Positions 7,948 through 15,854 are shown, counted from the first letter of the stretch. The stretch is 38,774 nt of DNA from Nocardia takedensis NBRC 100417 (GCF_000308695.1 NZ_BAGG01000056.1:1-38774); one strand, 5' to 3'. Notes: a model not told the origin generated them from the letters alone. A program made the numbers and translations.

Positions 7948-9010
7948 CGAGTGAGGGTGGTTGAGGTCGGCTCTCATCCGTGTCGTAGCCATTGATTGAT
8001 GGCGGCGACATGGATTGTGGCCAGGTAGCGGACGGCGAGTTTGTCGAATCGGGTGGCGACCGCTCGATGCTGTTTGAGCTGGTTGATGCTGCGCTCGACG
8101 GTGTTGCGGTCCTGGTAGCGCTCACGATCGAAGGCCGGTGGCCGCCCGCCCGCGCGGCCGCGATGGCGACGATGACGGGCCTGGTCGGCCGGGACCGGGA
8201 TCGTGGCCTTGATCCCTCGCCTCCGCAACCAGTCCCGGTTCGCTCGACTGGAATACGCCTTGTCGGCCAGTACCCGATCCGGGCGAGTTCTGGACCGCCC
8301 GACCGCCCTGGCGACCTCGATCGCATCCAACACCGCCACGAACTGCGGGCTGTCACCGGCCTGACCAGCGGTGATCAGCATCGCCAGTACCCGAGCGCCG
8401 TGATCACAGGCCACATGCACCTTGGTGGTCCAGCCGCCCCGCGAGCGGCCCAAACCGTGATCGGGTGGTTCGGGCGCACCGTAACCGCCGGGCGGTTCGA
8501 CCTGACGATCGCTCTCACGCCGGGCACCGGCGGCGTGGGGATGGGCTCGCACGATGGTCGAGTCCACGCTCACCTGCCACCCGATCCGCCCGGCCGCGTC
8601 CGCGAACACCTGCAACGACTTCACGATCACCAACCACACCCCACCGCGTTGCCAGCGGCGGAACAACCCGTACACCGCCGACCACGACCCGTACTGCGGC
8701 GGGACATCACGCCACGGGCACCCGACCCGGGTCCGCCACCGGATCCCATCGATGAGCTGCCTTCTCGTCCACTGCGGCGGGCGGCCCGCCTTCCTGTTGC
8801 GGGGCAGCAACGGCACCAACCGCGCCCACTGGGCATCGGTCAGATCCGCTCGCCCCGCGACCGCTACGCTGGCCAACGAGGTCTCCGTCTATTACAGGTT
8901 TGCTTGGTCGCTAACCCGAAATACCGGAGACCTCACCCATTCACAAACCCGGCCAACACCTTCCAACGAACCTGCTGGGCCAGTCGCTCTCACTTCGGCA
9001 CAGAACCCAG
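7933..9010 (-). mobile_element. IS5-family insertion sequence within pnkp
   Basis: This is a complete element of about 1.08 kb with perfect 15-base terminal inverted repeats and one intact transposase gene on the minus strand, the same direction as pnkp. CTAG lies at both junctions (7929-7932 and 9011-9014). The right end carries four more bases (CCAG) outside the repeat than the left, so the exact border is uncertain by about 4 bases. Removing the element and one CTAG restores the pnkp frame without any lost codon. This suggests a recent insertion. Confidence 0.9.
7974..8876 (-). CDS. IS5-family DDE transposase
   Basis: This single-ORF transposase of 300 residues catalyses cut-and-paste movement of the surrounding element. 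The N-terminal region LTDAQWARLVPLLP and the GIRWRTRVGCPWRDVPP segment are typical of the DUF4096/IS5 N-terminus. The catalytic triad is visible as D105 in VDSTIVRAH, D205 in LADKAYSS and E261 in RNTVERSINQLK. Many relatives need a ribosomal frameshift between two ORFs; here both halves are fused in one frame. The start is the TTG at 8876, with GGAGA about 5 bases upstream. It appears fully intact and so may be active. Confidence 0.9.
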   Translation of the reverse strand: MASVAVAGRADLTDAQWARLVPLLPRNRKAGRPPQWTRRQLIDGIRWRTRVGCPWRDVPPQYGSWSAVYGLFRRWQRGGVWLVIVKSLQVFADAAGRIGWQVSVDSTIVRAHPHAAGARRESDRQVEPPGGYGAPEPPDHGLGRSRGGWTTKVHVACDHGARVLAMLITAGQAGDSPQFVAVLDAIEVARAVGRSRTRPDRVLADKAYSSRANRDWLRRRGIKATIPVPADQARHRRHRGRAGGRPPAFDRERYQDRNTVERSINQLKQHRAVATRFDKLAVRYLATIHVAAINQWLRHG

Positions 9011-10320
9011 CTAGGCGCGGCCTCGCCGAGGGGGCGCACCGGCTCGTACCAGACCTGTTGCGCGGGAACGGAGATCGTCTCCCGTTCGGGATAGCGCAGG
9101 GCGGTCAGACTGCCGCCGAAGACGACGCCGGTGTCCAGGCACAGGGTGTTGTTGATCCAGCGCGGTTCGTCGACGGGGGTGTGCCCGTAGACGACGGTCG
9201 CTCGGCCCCGGTATTCCCGGGCCCACGGATAGCGCTCGGGCAACCCGTATTCGTCTGTCTCGCCGGTGGTCTCGCCGTACATGGCGAAGGCGCGGACGCG
9301 GCCGGAGGCGCGACCGTGGTACTGCTCCTTCAATCCGGCGTGGGCGACGACGAGTCGGCCGCCGTCGAGGACGTAGTGGCTGAGCAGTCCGCGGCAGAAC
9401 GCGTGCGCCTCGGCGCGGAACGCCTCGTCCTGCACCGCGAGCTGAGCCAGGGATTCGGCCAAGCCGTGGCTGGGCTTGACGTTCTTGCCATCGAGCGCCC
9501 GGACCAGCTTGTTCTCGTGGTTTCCCGTGACGCACAGCGCCGTTCCGGCGGCGACCATTCCCATCACCAGGCGCAGCACGCCGGGAGTGTCCGGGCCGCG
9601 GTCGACCAGATCGCCGACGAACACGGCGATCCGGCCGTCCGGGTGCCGCGCGTCGACCGCCCGGCCGCGGTCGTCGCGATCGATGCGGTAGCCGAGGCGG
9701 TCGAGCAAGGTCTCCAGTTCGGCGCGGCAGCCGTGGACGTCGCCGATGATGTCGAACGGCCCGGCCAGCTCGCGCTTGTCGGTCCACGCCTTCTCGTCCA
9801 CGATGGTGGCGGCCGCGACGGCCTCGACGCCGCGCAGGACGTGCACCTTGCGGAAACCTTCGCGCGCCAAGCCGCGCAGGCCGCGGCGCAGATCCTGCTG
9901 CTGTCTGCGCACGACGTGATCGCCGAGGCCCGCGCGTTCGGGACGTCCGGCGTTGCGCTGACGGCAGACGGTGTCGGGGATGTCGAGCACGATCGCGACG
10001 GGCAGTACGTCGTGCTCCTTGGCCAGCGCGATCAGCTCCTGCCGGGCCTTGGGTTGGACGTTGGTGGCGTCCACGACGGTCCGCAACCCGCGTCGCAGGC
10101 GCACGCCGACGATGTGGCGCAGCAGCGCGAACGCTTCCGGCGTCGCGGATTGGTCGTTCTCGTCGTCGCTGACGATGCCGCGGCAGGTGTCGGAGGAGAC
10201 GATCGCGGTCGCGGGGAAGTGCTCGCGCGCGAAGGTCGACTTGCCCGAACCGGTGCTGCCGACCAGCACGACCAGCGACAGGTCCGGGACGAGGAGTTCG
10301 GAGGTGGCTGTTCCACTCAC
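8941..10320 (-). CDS. pnkp: Pnkp kinase-phosphatase half (truncated by IS)
   Basis: This is the N-terminal part of the RNA-repair enzyme Pnkp, which phosphorylates 5'-OH ends and removes 3'-phosphates or 2',3'-cyclic phosphates from broken RNA. The kinase P-loop GSTGSGKS is at residues 21-28. The metallophosphoesterase motifs are GDVHG (193-197), GDLVDRGP (236-243) and GNHE (266-269), with AHAG and YGHTP further on. Both domains are complete. The native sequence ends at residue 437; 22 codons read from the insertion sequence follow before a stop at 8941. The ligase domain is lost from this product. The GTG start at 10320 overlaps the hen1 stop (GTGA), so the two genes are translationally coupled. 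Kinase and phosphatase activity may survive; sealing by the same chain cannot. Confidence 0.88.
   Translation of the reverse strand: MSGTATSELLVPDLSLVVLVGSTGSGKSTFAREHFPATAIVSSDTCRGIVSDDENDQSATPEAFALLRHIVGVRLRRGLRTVVDATNVQPKARQELIALAKEHDVLPVAIVLDIPDTVCRQRNAGRPERAGLGDHVVRRQQQDLRRGLRGLAREGFRKVHVLRGVEAVAAATIVDEKAWTDKRELAGPFDIIGDVHGCRAELETLLDRLGYRIDRDDRGRAVDARHPDGRIAVFVGDLVDRGPDTPGVLRLVMGMVAAGTALCVTGNHENKLVRALDGKNVKPSHGLAESLAQLAVQDEAFRAEAHAFCRGLLSHYVLDGGRLVVAHAGLKEQYHGRASGRVRAFAMYGETTGETDEYGLPERYPWAREYRGRATVVYGHTPVDEPRWINNTLCLDTGVVFGGSLTALRYPERETISVPAQQVWYEPVRPLGEAAPSWVLCRSESDWPSRFVGRCWPGL
8992..9014. repeat. Right IS junction: inverted repeat and CTAG
   Basis: ACTTCGGCACAGAAC (8992-9006) is the inverted copy of the left terminal repeat. 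After CCAG the target sequence CTAG (9011-9014) follows, then native pnkp sequence. Confidence 0.8.
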
Positions 10321-11774
10321 GCGCGGTTCTCCTTCGTGAATACCGCCAACTGGGTGGGCGCGCCCTGTTCGTCGTCCCAGACGCCCACGGCGACGAAGCG
10401 CACGGCGTAGCCGGTGCGGCCGGCGACGGCGCGCGCCCAGTCCTCGAATTGCGCGCGCGTCCACTCGAATCGGTGGTCGTGGTGACGCAGGGCGTGCGGC
10501 GCGAGACCTGCGTAGCGGACGTTGGCCTCGGCGTTGGGCGTGGTGACCAGCACGGTCGTGGGGGCCGCCGTGACGAAGACGGCGTGTTCGAGCGCGGCCA
10601 GCCGAGGCGGGTCGACGTGCTCGACGACTTCCATGAGGACCGCCGCGTCGTAGCCGCGCAGACGGGCGTCGGTGTAGGTGAGCGAGCCTTGGAGCAGTCG
10701 CAGCCGTCGGGCGGTGCGCTCGGGCAGGCGGTCCAGGCGCAGGCGACGCTCGGCCACCGCGAGGGCGCGGGTGGACACGTCGACGCCGACGATCTCCTCG
10801 AAATCCTTGTCCGCCAGCAGTTCACGCAGCAGCGCGCCTTCGCCGCAGCCGAGATCCAGCACGCGCCGGGTGCCGGCCGCGCGCAGTTCGGTCAGGACGG
10901 CCGCGCGCCGAGCCACGGCCAGCGGCGGGGCGGCCGGCACGGTGTGGGGCCCGTCGGTGTCCGTCGCGGAGGAGTCCGTCGCGGTCGTGTCCTCGACCGC
11001 GTCCACCTGTTCGGGTTCGGCGTCGTCGAGTTCGGCCAGTCGGGCCGGCGCGGTGCGCACCAGCGCGTGGCTGCGCGCCAGGTAGCGGCGGGTGATCCAC
11101 CCGCGTTCGGGGTGTTCGCCCAGCCAGCCCGCCCCGGCGCGGATCAGTTTGTCGACCTCGTCGGCGGCGACCCAGTAGTGCTTGGACCCGTCCAGGACGG
11201 GCAGCAGGACATACAGGTGCGAGAGCGCGTCGGCGAGACGGACTTCGCCGGTGAGCGTCAGGTGGACGTAGGGCGAGTCGCCCCATTCGGGGAAGGCCGG
11301 GTCCAGCGGCAGCGCGGTCGCGGCCACCTCCCAGCCGAGCGGAGCGAAGACGCGTTCGGCGCGGTCGGGGCCGCCGGGGCAGGGAACCGCGGGCAGGTCG
11401 ACGCGCAGCGGCGGCGCGGTGCGGGCGAGCTCGGGGCGGGCTTCGCAGCGTCCGCGCAGCGCGGTGCGGAAGACCGAACCCAATGCCACCGACAACAGCG
11501 ACGACGCCGCGTAGGGGCGGTCGTTGACGTACTGGCACAGACTGAAATCCGACGCGCCGCGCGCATGTCCGCGCACCAGGCGCAGCGGGTCGACCTCGAG
11601 GAGCAGCGCCGCGGTGCAGCACCGCTCGTCGGCTCGCGGGTACAGGACGTGCGCGGTGCCGAAGGCCTGCTCGAATGCCTGCGACCGGTCGGGGTTCTTG
11701 TGCAGCAGATACCCGAGATCCGTCGCGGGCCAGGACGACTCGCGGTGCGGGGTGCAGGTGATCGTGAGCAGCAT
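10317..11774 (-). CDS. hen1: Hen1 3'-terminal RNA ribose 2'-O-methyltransferase
   Basis: This enzyme methylates the 2'-OH at the 3' end of a broken RNA before Pnkp seals it, which protects the repaired site from being cut again. It has about 485 residues from the ATG at 11774. The N-terminal half is the bacterial-specific Hen1 region that activates the Pnkp ligase. The C-terminal half is the methyltransferase: SAM motif LDLGCGEG (306-313), metal-site motif EVVEH (382-386), TTPNAEAN, and HHDHRFEW (about 431-438), which gives the last metal ligand. A Thr/Asp-rich linker joins the two halves. An in-frame ATG at 11810 would add 12 residues. It is the first gene of the hen1-pnkp operon and looks intact, while its partner is split by an insertion sequence. 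Confidence 0.9.
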   Translation of the reverse strand: MLLTITCTPHRESSWPATDLGYLLHKNPDRSQAFEQAFGTAHVLYPRADERCCTAALLLEVDPLRLVRGHARGASDFSLCQYVNDRPYAASSLLSVALGSVFRTALRGRCEARPELARTAPPLRVDLPAVPCPGGPDRAERVFAPLGWEVAATALPLDPAFPEWGDSPYVHLTLTGEVRLADALSHLYVLLPVLDGSKHYWVAADEVDKLIRAGAGWLGEHPERGWITRRYLARSHALVRTAPARLAELDDAEPEQVDAVEDTTATDSSATDTDGPHTVPAAPPLAVARRAAVLTELRAAGTRRVLDLGCGEGALLRELLADKDFEEIVGVDVSTRALAVAERRLRLDRLPERTARRLRLLQGSLTYTDARLRGYDAAVLMEVVEHVDPPRLAALEHAVFVTAAPTTVLVTTPNAEANVRYAGLAPHALRHHDHRFEWTRAQFEDWARAVAGRTGYAVRFVAVGVWDDEQGAPTQLAVFTKENRA

Positions 11775-11864
11775 CCCGTGATCTTCGCCCGCGTCCGCGA
11801 CCGGCCGCAACAGGGTTTCGCCGCGTCCGCGAGCCGGTCGGCCAGCGGACGCGGCGCGACGGTC

Positions 11865-13298
11865 CTAGGCGCGGGCGGGTTCCGGCGCCGGGGTGCGATC
11901 GAGGACGGTGTGGCGCACGGGGATGGTGGCGGCGATGATCGCGCCGGCGACGGCCACGCCGCAGCCGATCAGCAGGCCGGTGCGGAAACCGTTCGCGGTG
12001 GGGATGAGGTGGCCGCCCGCGGTGATGCTCATCTGGGCGAGGATCGCGCCGACGACGGCGGCCGAGACCGAGGTGCCGATCGCGCGCATCAGGGTGTTGA
12101 AGCTGTTGGCGGCGGCGGTTTCCGAATGCGGGATTGCGCCCATGATGAGGGCGGGCATCGCGCCGTAGGCGAAGCCGACACCGGAGTTGATCACGAGGGT
12201 GACCACCAGTACGCCCCAGGTGCTGCCCATCAGCGGCAGGGACACCGCGTAGCCCGCGGCGATGACGGCGCATCCGACGACCAGGGTGACCTTGGGGCCG
12301 CGGGCGGCCGACAGGCGCGCGCCGACCGGCGAGATCAGCATCATGGTGAGACCGGCGGGCGCCATCCACAGACCCATGGCGAGCATGGACTGGCCGAGGC
12401 CGTAGCCGGTGGAGGCGGGCAGTTGCAGCAGTTGCGGGATCAGCAGCGACTGCGCGTACATGGCCATGGCGACGACGATCGAGGCGGCGTTGGTCAGCAG
12501 CACCTGGGGTCGGGCGGTGACGCGCAGGTCGACCAGCGGGTTGCGGTCGCGCAGTTCCCACCACCCCCACGCCAGGATGGCCAGCACGGCGACGACGAAC
12601 AGGATCAGGATCGTCGGGCTGGTCCAGCCCCAGGTCGCGCCCTTGGAGACGCCGAGCAGCAGGCAGACCAGGCCGACGCCGAGGCCGAGCGCGCCGAGGA
12701 CGTCGAAGCGTCCGGCGGGTCCGTCGGCGGGCACGGCGGGCAGCACCAGGTATATGGCCAGGCCGACGAGGGCGGCCAGCACGGCCGAGCCCCAGAACAG
12801 CACGCGCCAGTCGCTGTTCTCCACGACGGCGGCGGCGATGGGCAGGCCGAGCGCGCCGCCGATGCCGAGGGAGGCGCTGATCAAGGCGATGGCCGAACCG
12901 AGCTTGTCCTGCGGGACGATGTCGCGGATGGCGCTGATGCCGAGCGGGATGATGCCGACGCCCATGCCCTGCAGGCCGCGGCCGATGATCATCGGGACGA
13001 CCGAACTCGCGAGCGCGCACACCACCGAACCCAGGACCAGCGGCACGATCGAGGCCAGCAGGATGGGGCGTTTGCCGTACATGTCGCCGAGGCGGCCCGC
13101 GACGGGGGTGACGACGGCGCCGACGAGCAGGGTGGCGGTGACCACCCAGGTGGTGTTGGAGGCGGAGCTGTGCAGCAGGTCCGGGAACTGACCCAGTAGT
13201 GGCACCACGAGGGTTTGCATCAGCGCGGCGACGATGCCCGCGCAGGCGAGGACGGCCAGTACGGCATTGGGCCGGACGGTGGAGCTGGTTTCGCTCAC
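11865..13298 (-). CDS. MFS drug/solute exporter (DHA2-like)
   Basis: This membrane transporter of the major facilitator superfamily has about 477 residues and 13-14 predicted hydrophobic helices. The loop motif GRLGDMYGKRP (motif A) lies between helices 2 and 3, and GRGLQGMGVGIIPLG matches motif B/C regions of drug exporters. The length and the helix count suggest the 14-helix DHA2 proton-antiport group. The start is placed at the GTG at 13298, because AAGGAG (13310-13305) then has a 6-base spacing. The ATG at 13304 directly abuts AAGGAG and is less likely. It diverges from a MarR regulator across a palindromic operator, which suggests ligand-induced efflux. hen1 follows 90 bases downstream and could receive read-through. 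Confidence 0.85.
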   Translation of the reverse strand: MSETSSTVRPNAVLAVLACAGIVAALMQTLVVPLLGQFPDLLHSSASNTTWVVTATLLVGAVVTPVAGRLGDMYGKRPILLASIVPLVLGSVVCALASSVVPMIIGRGLQGMGVGIIPLGISAIRDIVPQDKLGSAIALISASLGIGGALGLPIAAAVVENSDWRVLFWGSAVLAALVGLAIYLVLPAVPADGPAGRFDVLGALGLGVGLVCLLLGVSKGATWGWTSPTILILFVVAVLAILAWGWWELRDRNPLVDLRVTARPQVLLTNAASIVVAMAMYAQSLLIPQLLQLPASTGYGLGQSMLAMGLWMAPAGLTMMLISPVGARLSAARGPKVTLVVGCAVIAAGYAVSLPLMGSTWGVLVVTLVINSGVGFAYGAMPALIMGAIPHSETAAANSFNTLMRAIGTSVSAAVVGAILAQMSITAGGHLIPTANGFRTGLLIGCGVAVAGAIIAATIPVRHTVLDRTPAPEPARA

Positions 13299-13344
13299 GG
13301 ACATCTCCTTGCAGACGGAACCGACGGTGTGCACCCTACATGCG

Positions 13345-13361
13345 ATGTGCATTGTGCACAT
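13345..13361. promoter_or_regulatory. Palindromic operator between MFS exporter and MarR genes
   Basis: ATGTGCA (13345-13351), TTG, TGCACAT (13355-13361) is a perfect 17-bp palindrome in the divergent promoter region. A second imperfect site, ACAT-GCG-ATGT (13338-13348), overlaps it. More ATGCATG and TGCA half-sites follow to about 13394. The array suggests cooperative binding by the neighbouring MarR protein. Confidence 0.6.
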
Positions 13362-13478
13362 AATGTGTGTGATGCATGTTTCATGTACGGTGCAGGTACC
13401 GTCCGCCCTGGATATCGCGTGGTATACCTGGTTGCGGGCAGCCGGGCGCGGGACGCGCGGGCGGCGGGAAGGACCGCG

Positions 13479-13961
13479 ATGGACGAGGTAGTCGACTCGA
13501 TCGAGTTCGAGACGATGCTGTTCGGCCGCTACAGCCTCGCCTCGCGCAAACGCGCCGGACGCACCCTGGACCGCAGCGTGTACACGCTGCTGTCCCTGCT
13601 GCACGCCGCCGGGCCGATGACCATCGGCCAACTCGGCGAGGGGTTGGGACTAGACGATTCGACCGTCAACCGGCAGACCGCGGCGATGGTGAAGAGCGGT
13701 CTGCTCAAACGGATTCCGGACCCGCACGGCGGGATGGCGCGCAAGTTCCGGGTGACGGCCGAGGGGGAGCGGCAGTGGGAGACCCAACGCGCCCACAACA
13801 TCGGACACATCGACGCCATCCTGGCCGACTGGTCGGGCGCGGATCTGGCCGCCTTCGCCGCCTACCTGGCGCGGTTCAACACCGATATCGAGCGCTACCA
13901 CGGCAAACCGTGGCCGCGCGGCAACCGCGCGCGGGCCGAGGGCGCGGCGGAGGCGCGGTAG
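13479..13961 (+). CDS. MarR family transcriptional regulator
   Basis: This winged-helix regulator has 160 residues. Helix-turn-helix and wing are seen in MTIGQLGEGLGLDDSTVNRQTAAMVKSGLL and RIPDPHGGMARKFRVTAEG; the DPHGG wing replaces the usual DxRxxR tip. The C-terminal half is helical and would dimerise. The ATG at 13479 has GGAAGG 5 bases upstream. It diverges from an MFS exporter with a palindrome between them, and a TetR-family gene follows 50 bases downstream on the same strand. The most likely job is repression of the exporter and itself. The inducer is unknown. Confidence 0.85.
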   Translation: MDEVVDSIEFETMLFGRYSLASRKRAGRTLDRSVYTLLSLLHAAGPMTIGQLGEGLGLDDSTVNRQTAAMVKSGLLKRIPDPHGGMARKFRVTAEGERQWETQRAHNIGHIDAILADWSGADLAAFAAYLARFNTDIERYHGKPWPRGNRARAEGAAEAR

Positions 13962-13981
13962 CGGGTGTTCGTCGCGTCGTG

Positions 13982-14002
13982 GTTACCGACCGGTCCGGTA
14001 AC
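13982..14002. promoter_or_regulatory. Palindromic operator at the TetR gene
   Basis: GTTACCG (13982-13988) and CGGTAAC (13996-14002) form perfect 7-bp arms around ACCGGTC, just 10 bases before the ATG at 14012. Such a site next to the start of a TetR gene usually means autoregulation. Confidence 0.6.
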
Positions 14003-14011
14003 GTGGTCCCG

Positions 14012-14569
14012 ATGACAGCGTCGGGGAGGATGAACCGCGGTCCCAAGGCGGCCGCGGGCAACCGTGCGGCGTTGATCCGCGCGGCGCGGGAGGTCTTCGC
14101 GGAGAATGGTTTCGAGGCCGCGCTGAGTTCCATCGCGCGGGCCGCCGGAGTCGGGCAGGGCGTGCTCTACCGGCACTTCCCGACCAGGGAGAGTCTGGCG
14201 CTGGCGGTGTTCGACGAGAACATCGTCGAGGTGGAGGCGCTGGCCGCCGACCCCGCGACCACCCTGGACGACGTCCTGTCGGTCATCGTCGACCAGATCA
14301 CCACCTCGGCGGCCTTCATCGCCATGCTCGACCCCACCGCCACCGACGACCCGCGCCTGCTGGAGGTGTCGGTGCGGTTGGCCACGCTGCTGGGTCGCAA
14401 GCTCGACGATCCGGCCCAGCGCGGTCGCCTGCATCCCGACCTGGGCGCGGGCGAGGTGGTGATGGCCCTGTCGATGCTGGCCGCGGTGGTGACCAAGGCG
14501 GGCCCGCAGGTCAAGCGCGAGGTCGCCGCGCAGGCGTGGAAGGTGCTCGACCGCGGGTTGACCCGCTGA
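14012..14569 (+). CDS. TetR/AcrR family transcriptional regulator
   Basis: This repressor has 185 residues. The N-terminal DNA-binding domain is clear: RAALIRAAREVFAENGFE, then LSSIARAAGVGQGVLYRHFPTRESLALAVF, the canonical TetR helix 2-3 signature. The C-terminal ligand and dimer domain is helical and divergent. The start is taken as the ATG at 14012; the ATG at 14030 directly abuts GGGGAGG and is too close to it. A perfect palindrome at 13982-14002 lies just upstream. The gene follows a MarR gene by 50 bases and may share its transcript. Its targets are not identifiable beyond likely self-control. Confidence 0.85.
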   Translation: MTASGRMNRGPKAAAGNRAALIRAAREVFAENGFEAALSSIARAAGVGQGVLYRHFPTRESLALAVFDENIVEVEALAADPATTLDDVLSVIVDQITTSAAFIAMLDPTATDDPRLLEVSVRLATLLGRKLDDPAQRGRLHPDLGAGEVVMALSMLAAVVTKAGPQVKREVAAQAWKVLDRGLTR

Positions 14570-14575
14570 GTCGAA

Positions 14576-14926
14576 TCACCGTGCGGGGCGCGGGCTCTCG
14601 ACGCCGCCGCGCTGGCGCGTGGTGACCCGCACCGGTCCGTGCCAGCCGCAGGGCAGCCCGCAACTGGGGTGTATCGCGGTGTCGACCCGGCCGGTGTCGT
14701 AGCGGCGCACCGTGGCGGTCGCCTGCGCGAAATAGCCGCAGCGCGGACATTTCTCGAAGAAGTCGAGCAGATCGGTCACCGTGGTGACGACGGTGGATTC
14801 CTCGGCGGGAACCGCGGGGCGGGCGTCGATGACCACGGATTCCCCTGGGGGCGTGGTGATTCCGGCGCGGTGGTCGGTGGGGGGCGTGCGGTGGGGGTAT
14901 CCGGCGCGGCCGGTGTGATCGAGCAC
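14576..14926 (-). CDS. Small zinc-ribbon-like protein of unknown function
   Basis: I do not recognise a family. About 116 residues read from a GTG at 14926; the frame is open back to an ATG at 14995. Two Cys pairs, CPRCGYF and CGLPCGWHG, about 30 residues apart, look like a four-Cys zinc ribbon in the C-terminal half. The first half is low-complexity and Pro-rich. The last residues are PRPAR. It converges with the TetR gene, with 6 bases between the stops. Codon use fits a real gene. The start is uncertain, since no strong ribosome site precedes any candidate. A role in metal or nucleic-acid binding is only inferred from the Cys pattern. Confidence 0.6.
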   Translation of the reverse strand: MLDHTGRAGYPHRTPPTDHRAGITTPPGESVVIDARPAVPAEESTVVTTVTDLLDFFEKCPRCGYFAQATATVRRYDTGRVDTAIHPSCGLPCGWHGPVRVTTRQRGGVESPRPAR

Positions 14927-15185
14927 GGTGAGTACTGCCTTGCTGCGGTGCGGTCGACTCCGTGGGAGCCCTGACCGACATGATGGTAATGACATTCGCT
15001 TTCGATGGTGGCCGAATTCTCCTGAATGTTCCCTGAGGTTTTCGGAGTTGCCGGTCGAGCGAACGGTATACCGGATAGTTATGTCCGGTGGTGTCCAGTC
15101 TGCACCCGCCCGCGAGCTCGCGTCAAGGCGAAACGTCTTGTGTGGCGAGCAATTCCGGGTGAACTGTCTGCGACGGTGTGATCGG

Positions 15186-15722
15186 TCAGCTCGTCCGATC
15201 CGCGTAGTCGCTGGGCAGTTTGCCGGGCGCGCGGTCGATGACGGTGTCGTCGTTCTGTTCGCGGGTGGTCAGGAAGGTGATCCGGCCCGTGGAGACGATC
15301 ATGGTGAGCGGGTAGATCGGGCCGCGGTCGCGGGCGGCCTCGAGTTCGGGCACGACGTCCTGGTAGCGACCCATGGCGATGTCCGGGTATTCCAGCAACC
15401 ACTGCGGGTAGACGACGGTGGTGTGCACGACGCGACTCGTCAGGCGGGCGAGGGCGACGGCGGTGATGCCGGTCGGCTCGATCCAGGCGAGTTCGTACAG
15501 GTCGTCGGTCAGGTGGGCGATCTTGGCGGGCTGATCGACCGACCAACTGCCGAACATCGGCCCCATCAGGCAGCGGAAGGCGATGGTGTGCGCGTTACGG
15601 ATGTAGATCTCGTATTTCCACCCGTTGTCGTAGACGACGATCAGGTGCAGTCCCAGGATGGGCTCCAGGCCCGGCGGCGTGCGCGGCGCGGCCTCGATCC
15701 GGTCGGTCGGCTGCGCGCTCAT
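15186..15722 (-). CDS. Phenolic acid decarboxylase (PadC) fold protein with altered active site
   Basis: This cytoplasmic protein has 178 residues. Residues 26-90 align without gaps to phenolic acid decarboxylase: YDNGWKYEIYIRNAHTI, then DQPAKIAHLTDDLYELAWIEPTG, and the later segments YPQWLLEYPDI and VIDRAPGKLPSDY also match. PadC decarboxylates p-coumaric and ferulic acids to vinylphenols. However, of the four residues known as catalytic in Lactobacillus plantarum PadC (Y18, Y20, R48, E71), the counterparts here are V29, Y31, S59 and E82, so two are missing. It may act on another substrate or bind a ligand without decarboxylating it. The ATG at 15722 has GGGGAA 5 bases upstream. An unknown small gene diverges from it. 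Confidence 0.75.
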   Translation of the reverse strand: MSAQPTDRIEAAPRTPPGLEPILGLHLIVVYDNGWKYEIYIRNAHTIAFRCLMGPMFGSWSVDQPAKIAHLTDDLYELAWIEPTGITAVALARLTSRVVHTTVVYPQWLLEYPDIAMGRYQDVVPELEAARDRGPIYPLTMIVSTGRITFLTTREQNDDTVIDRAPGKLPSDYADRTS

Positions 15723-15854
15723 CGGTTCCCCTTTCGCGCGGTCCGGGTGGGGTGCGGCACCGTGGCGAACGGCCCGCACCACCCAAAATAGTCGACGGCT
15801 ATCCGACTGTGCGGTTTGTTGCCGATCATGTGCTGAGACGAGTAACCGACCGAC

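Noticed and set aside
7810..7992. Short ORF starting at the ATG that overlaps the transposase stop
   Set aside because: The ATG at the transposase stop leads into the wrong frame for the ligase, and the peptide ends early without a domain.
10449..13199. Plus-strand ORF of 916 codons opposite hen1 and the MFS gene
   Set aside because: It runs across two real genes on the other strand, is extremely rich in Gly, Arg, Asp and Gln, and has no recognisable fold.
14988..14996. AATG-A-CATT upstream of the zinc-ribbon-like gene as a possible Zur site
   Set aside because: Only four-base arms and no match to the longer TGAAAATNATTTTCA-type actinobacterial Zur consensus beyond the core.
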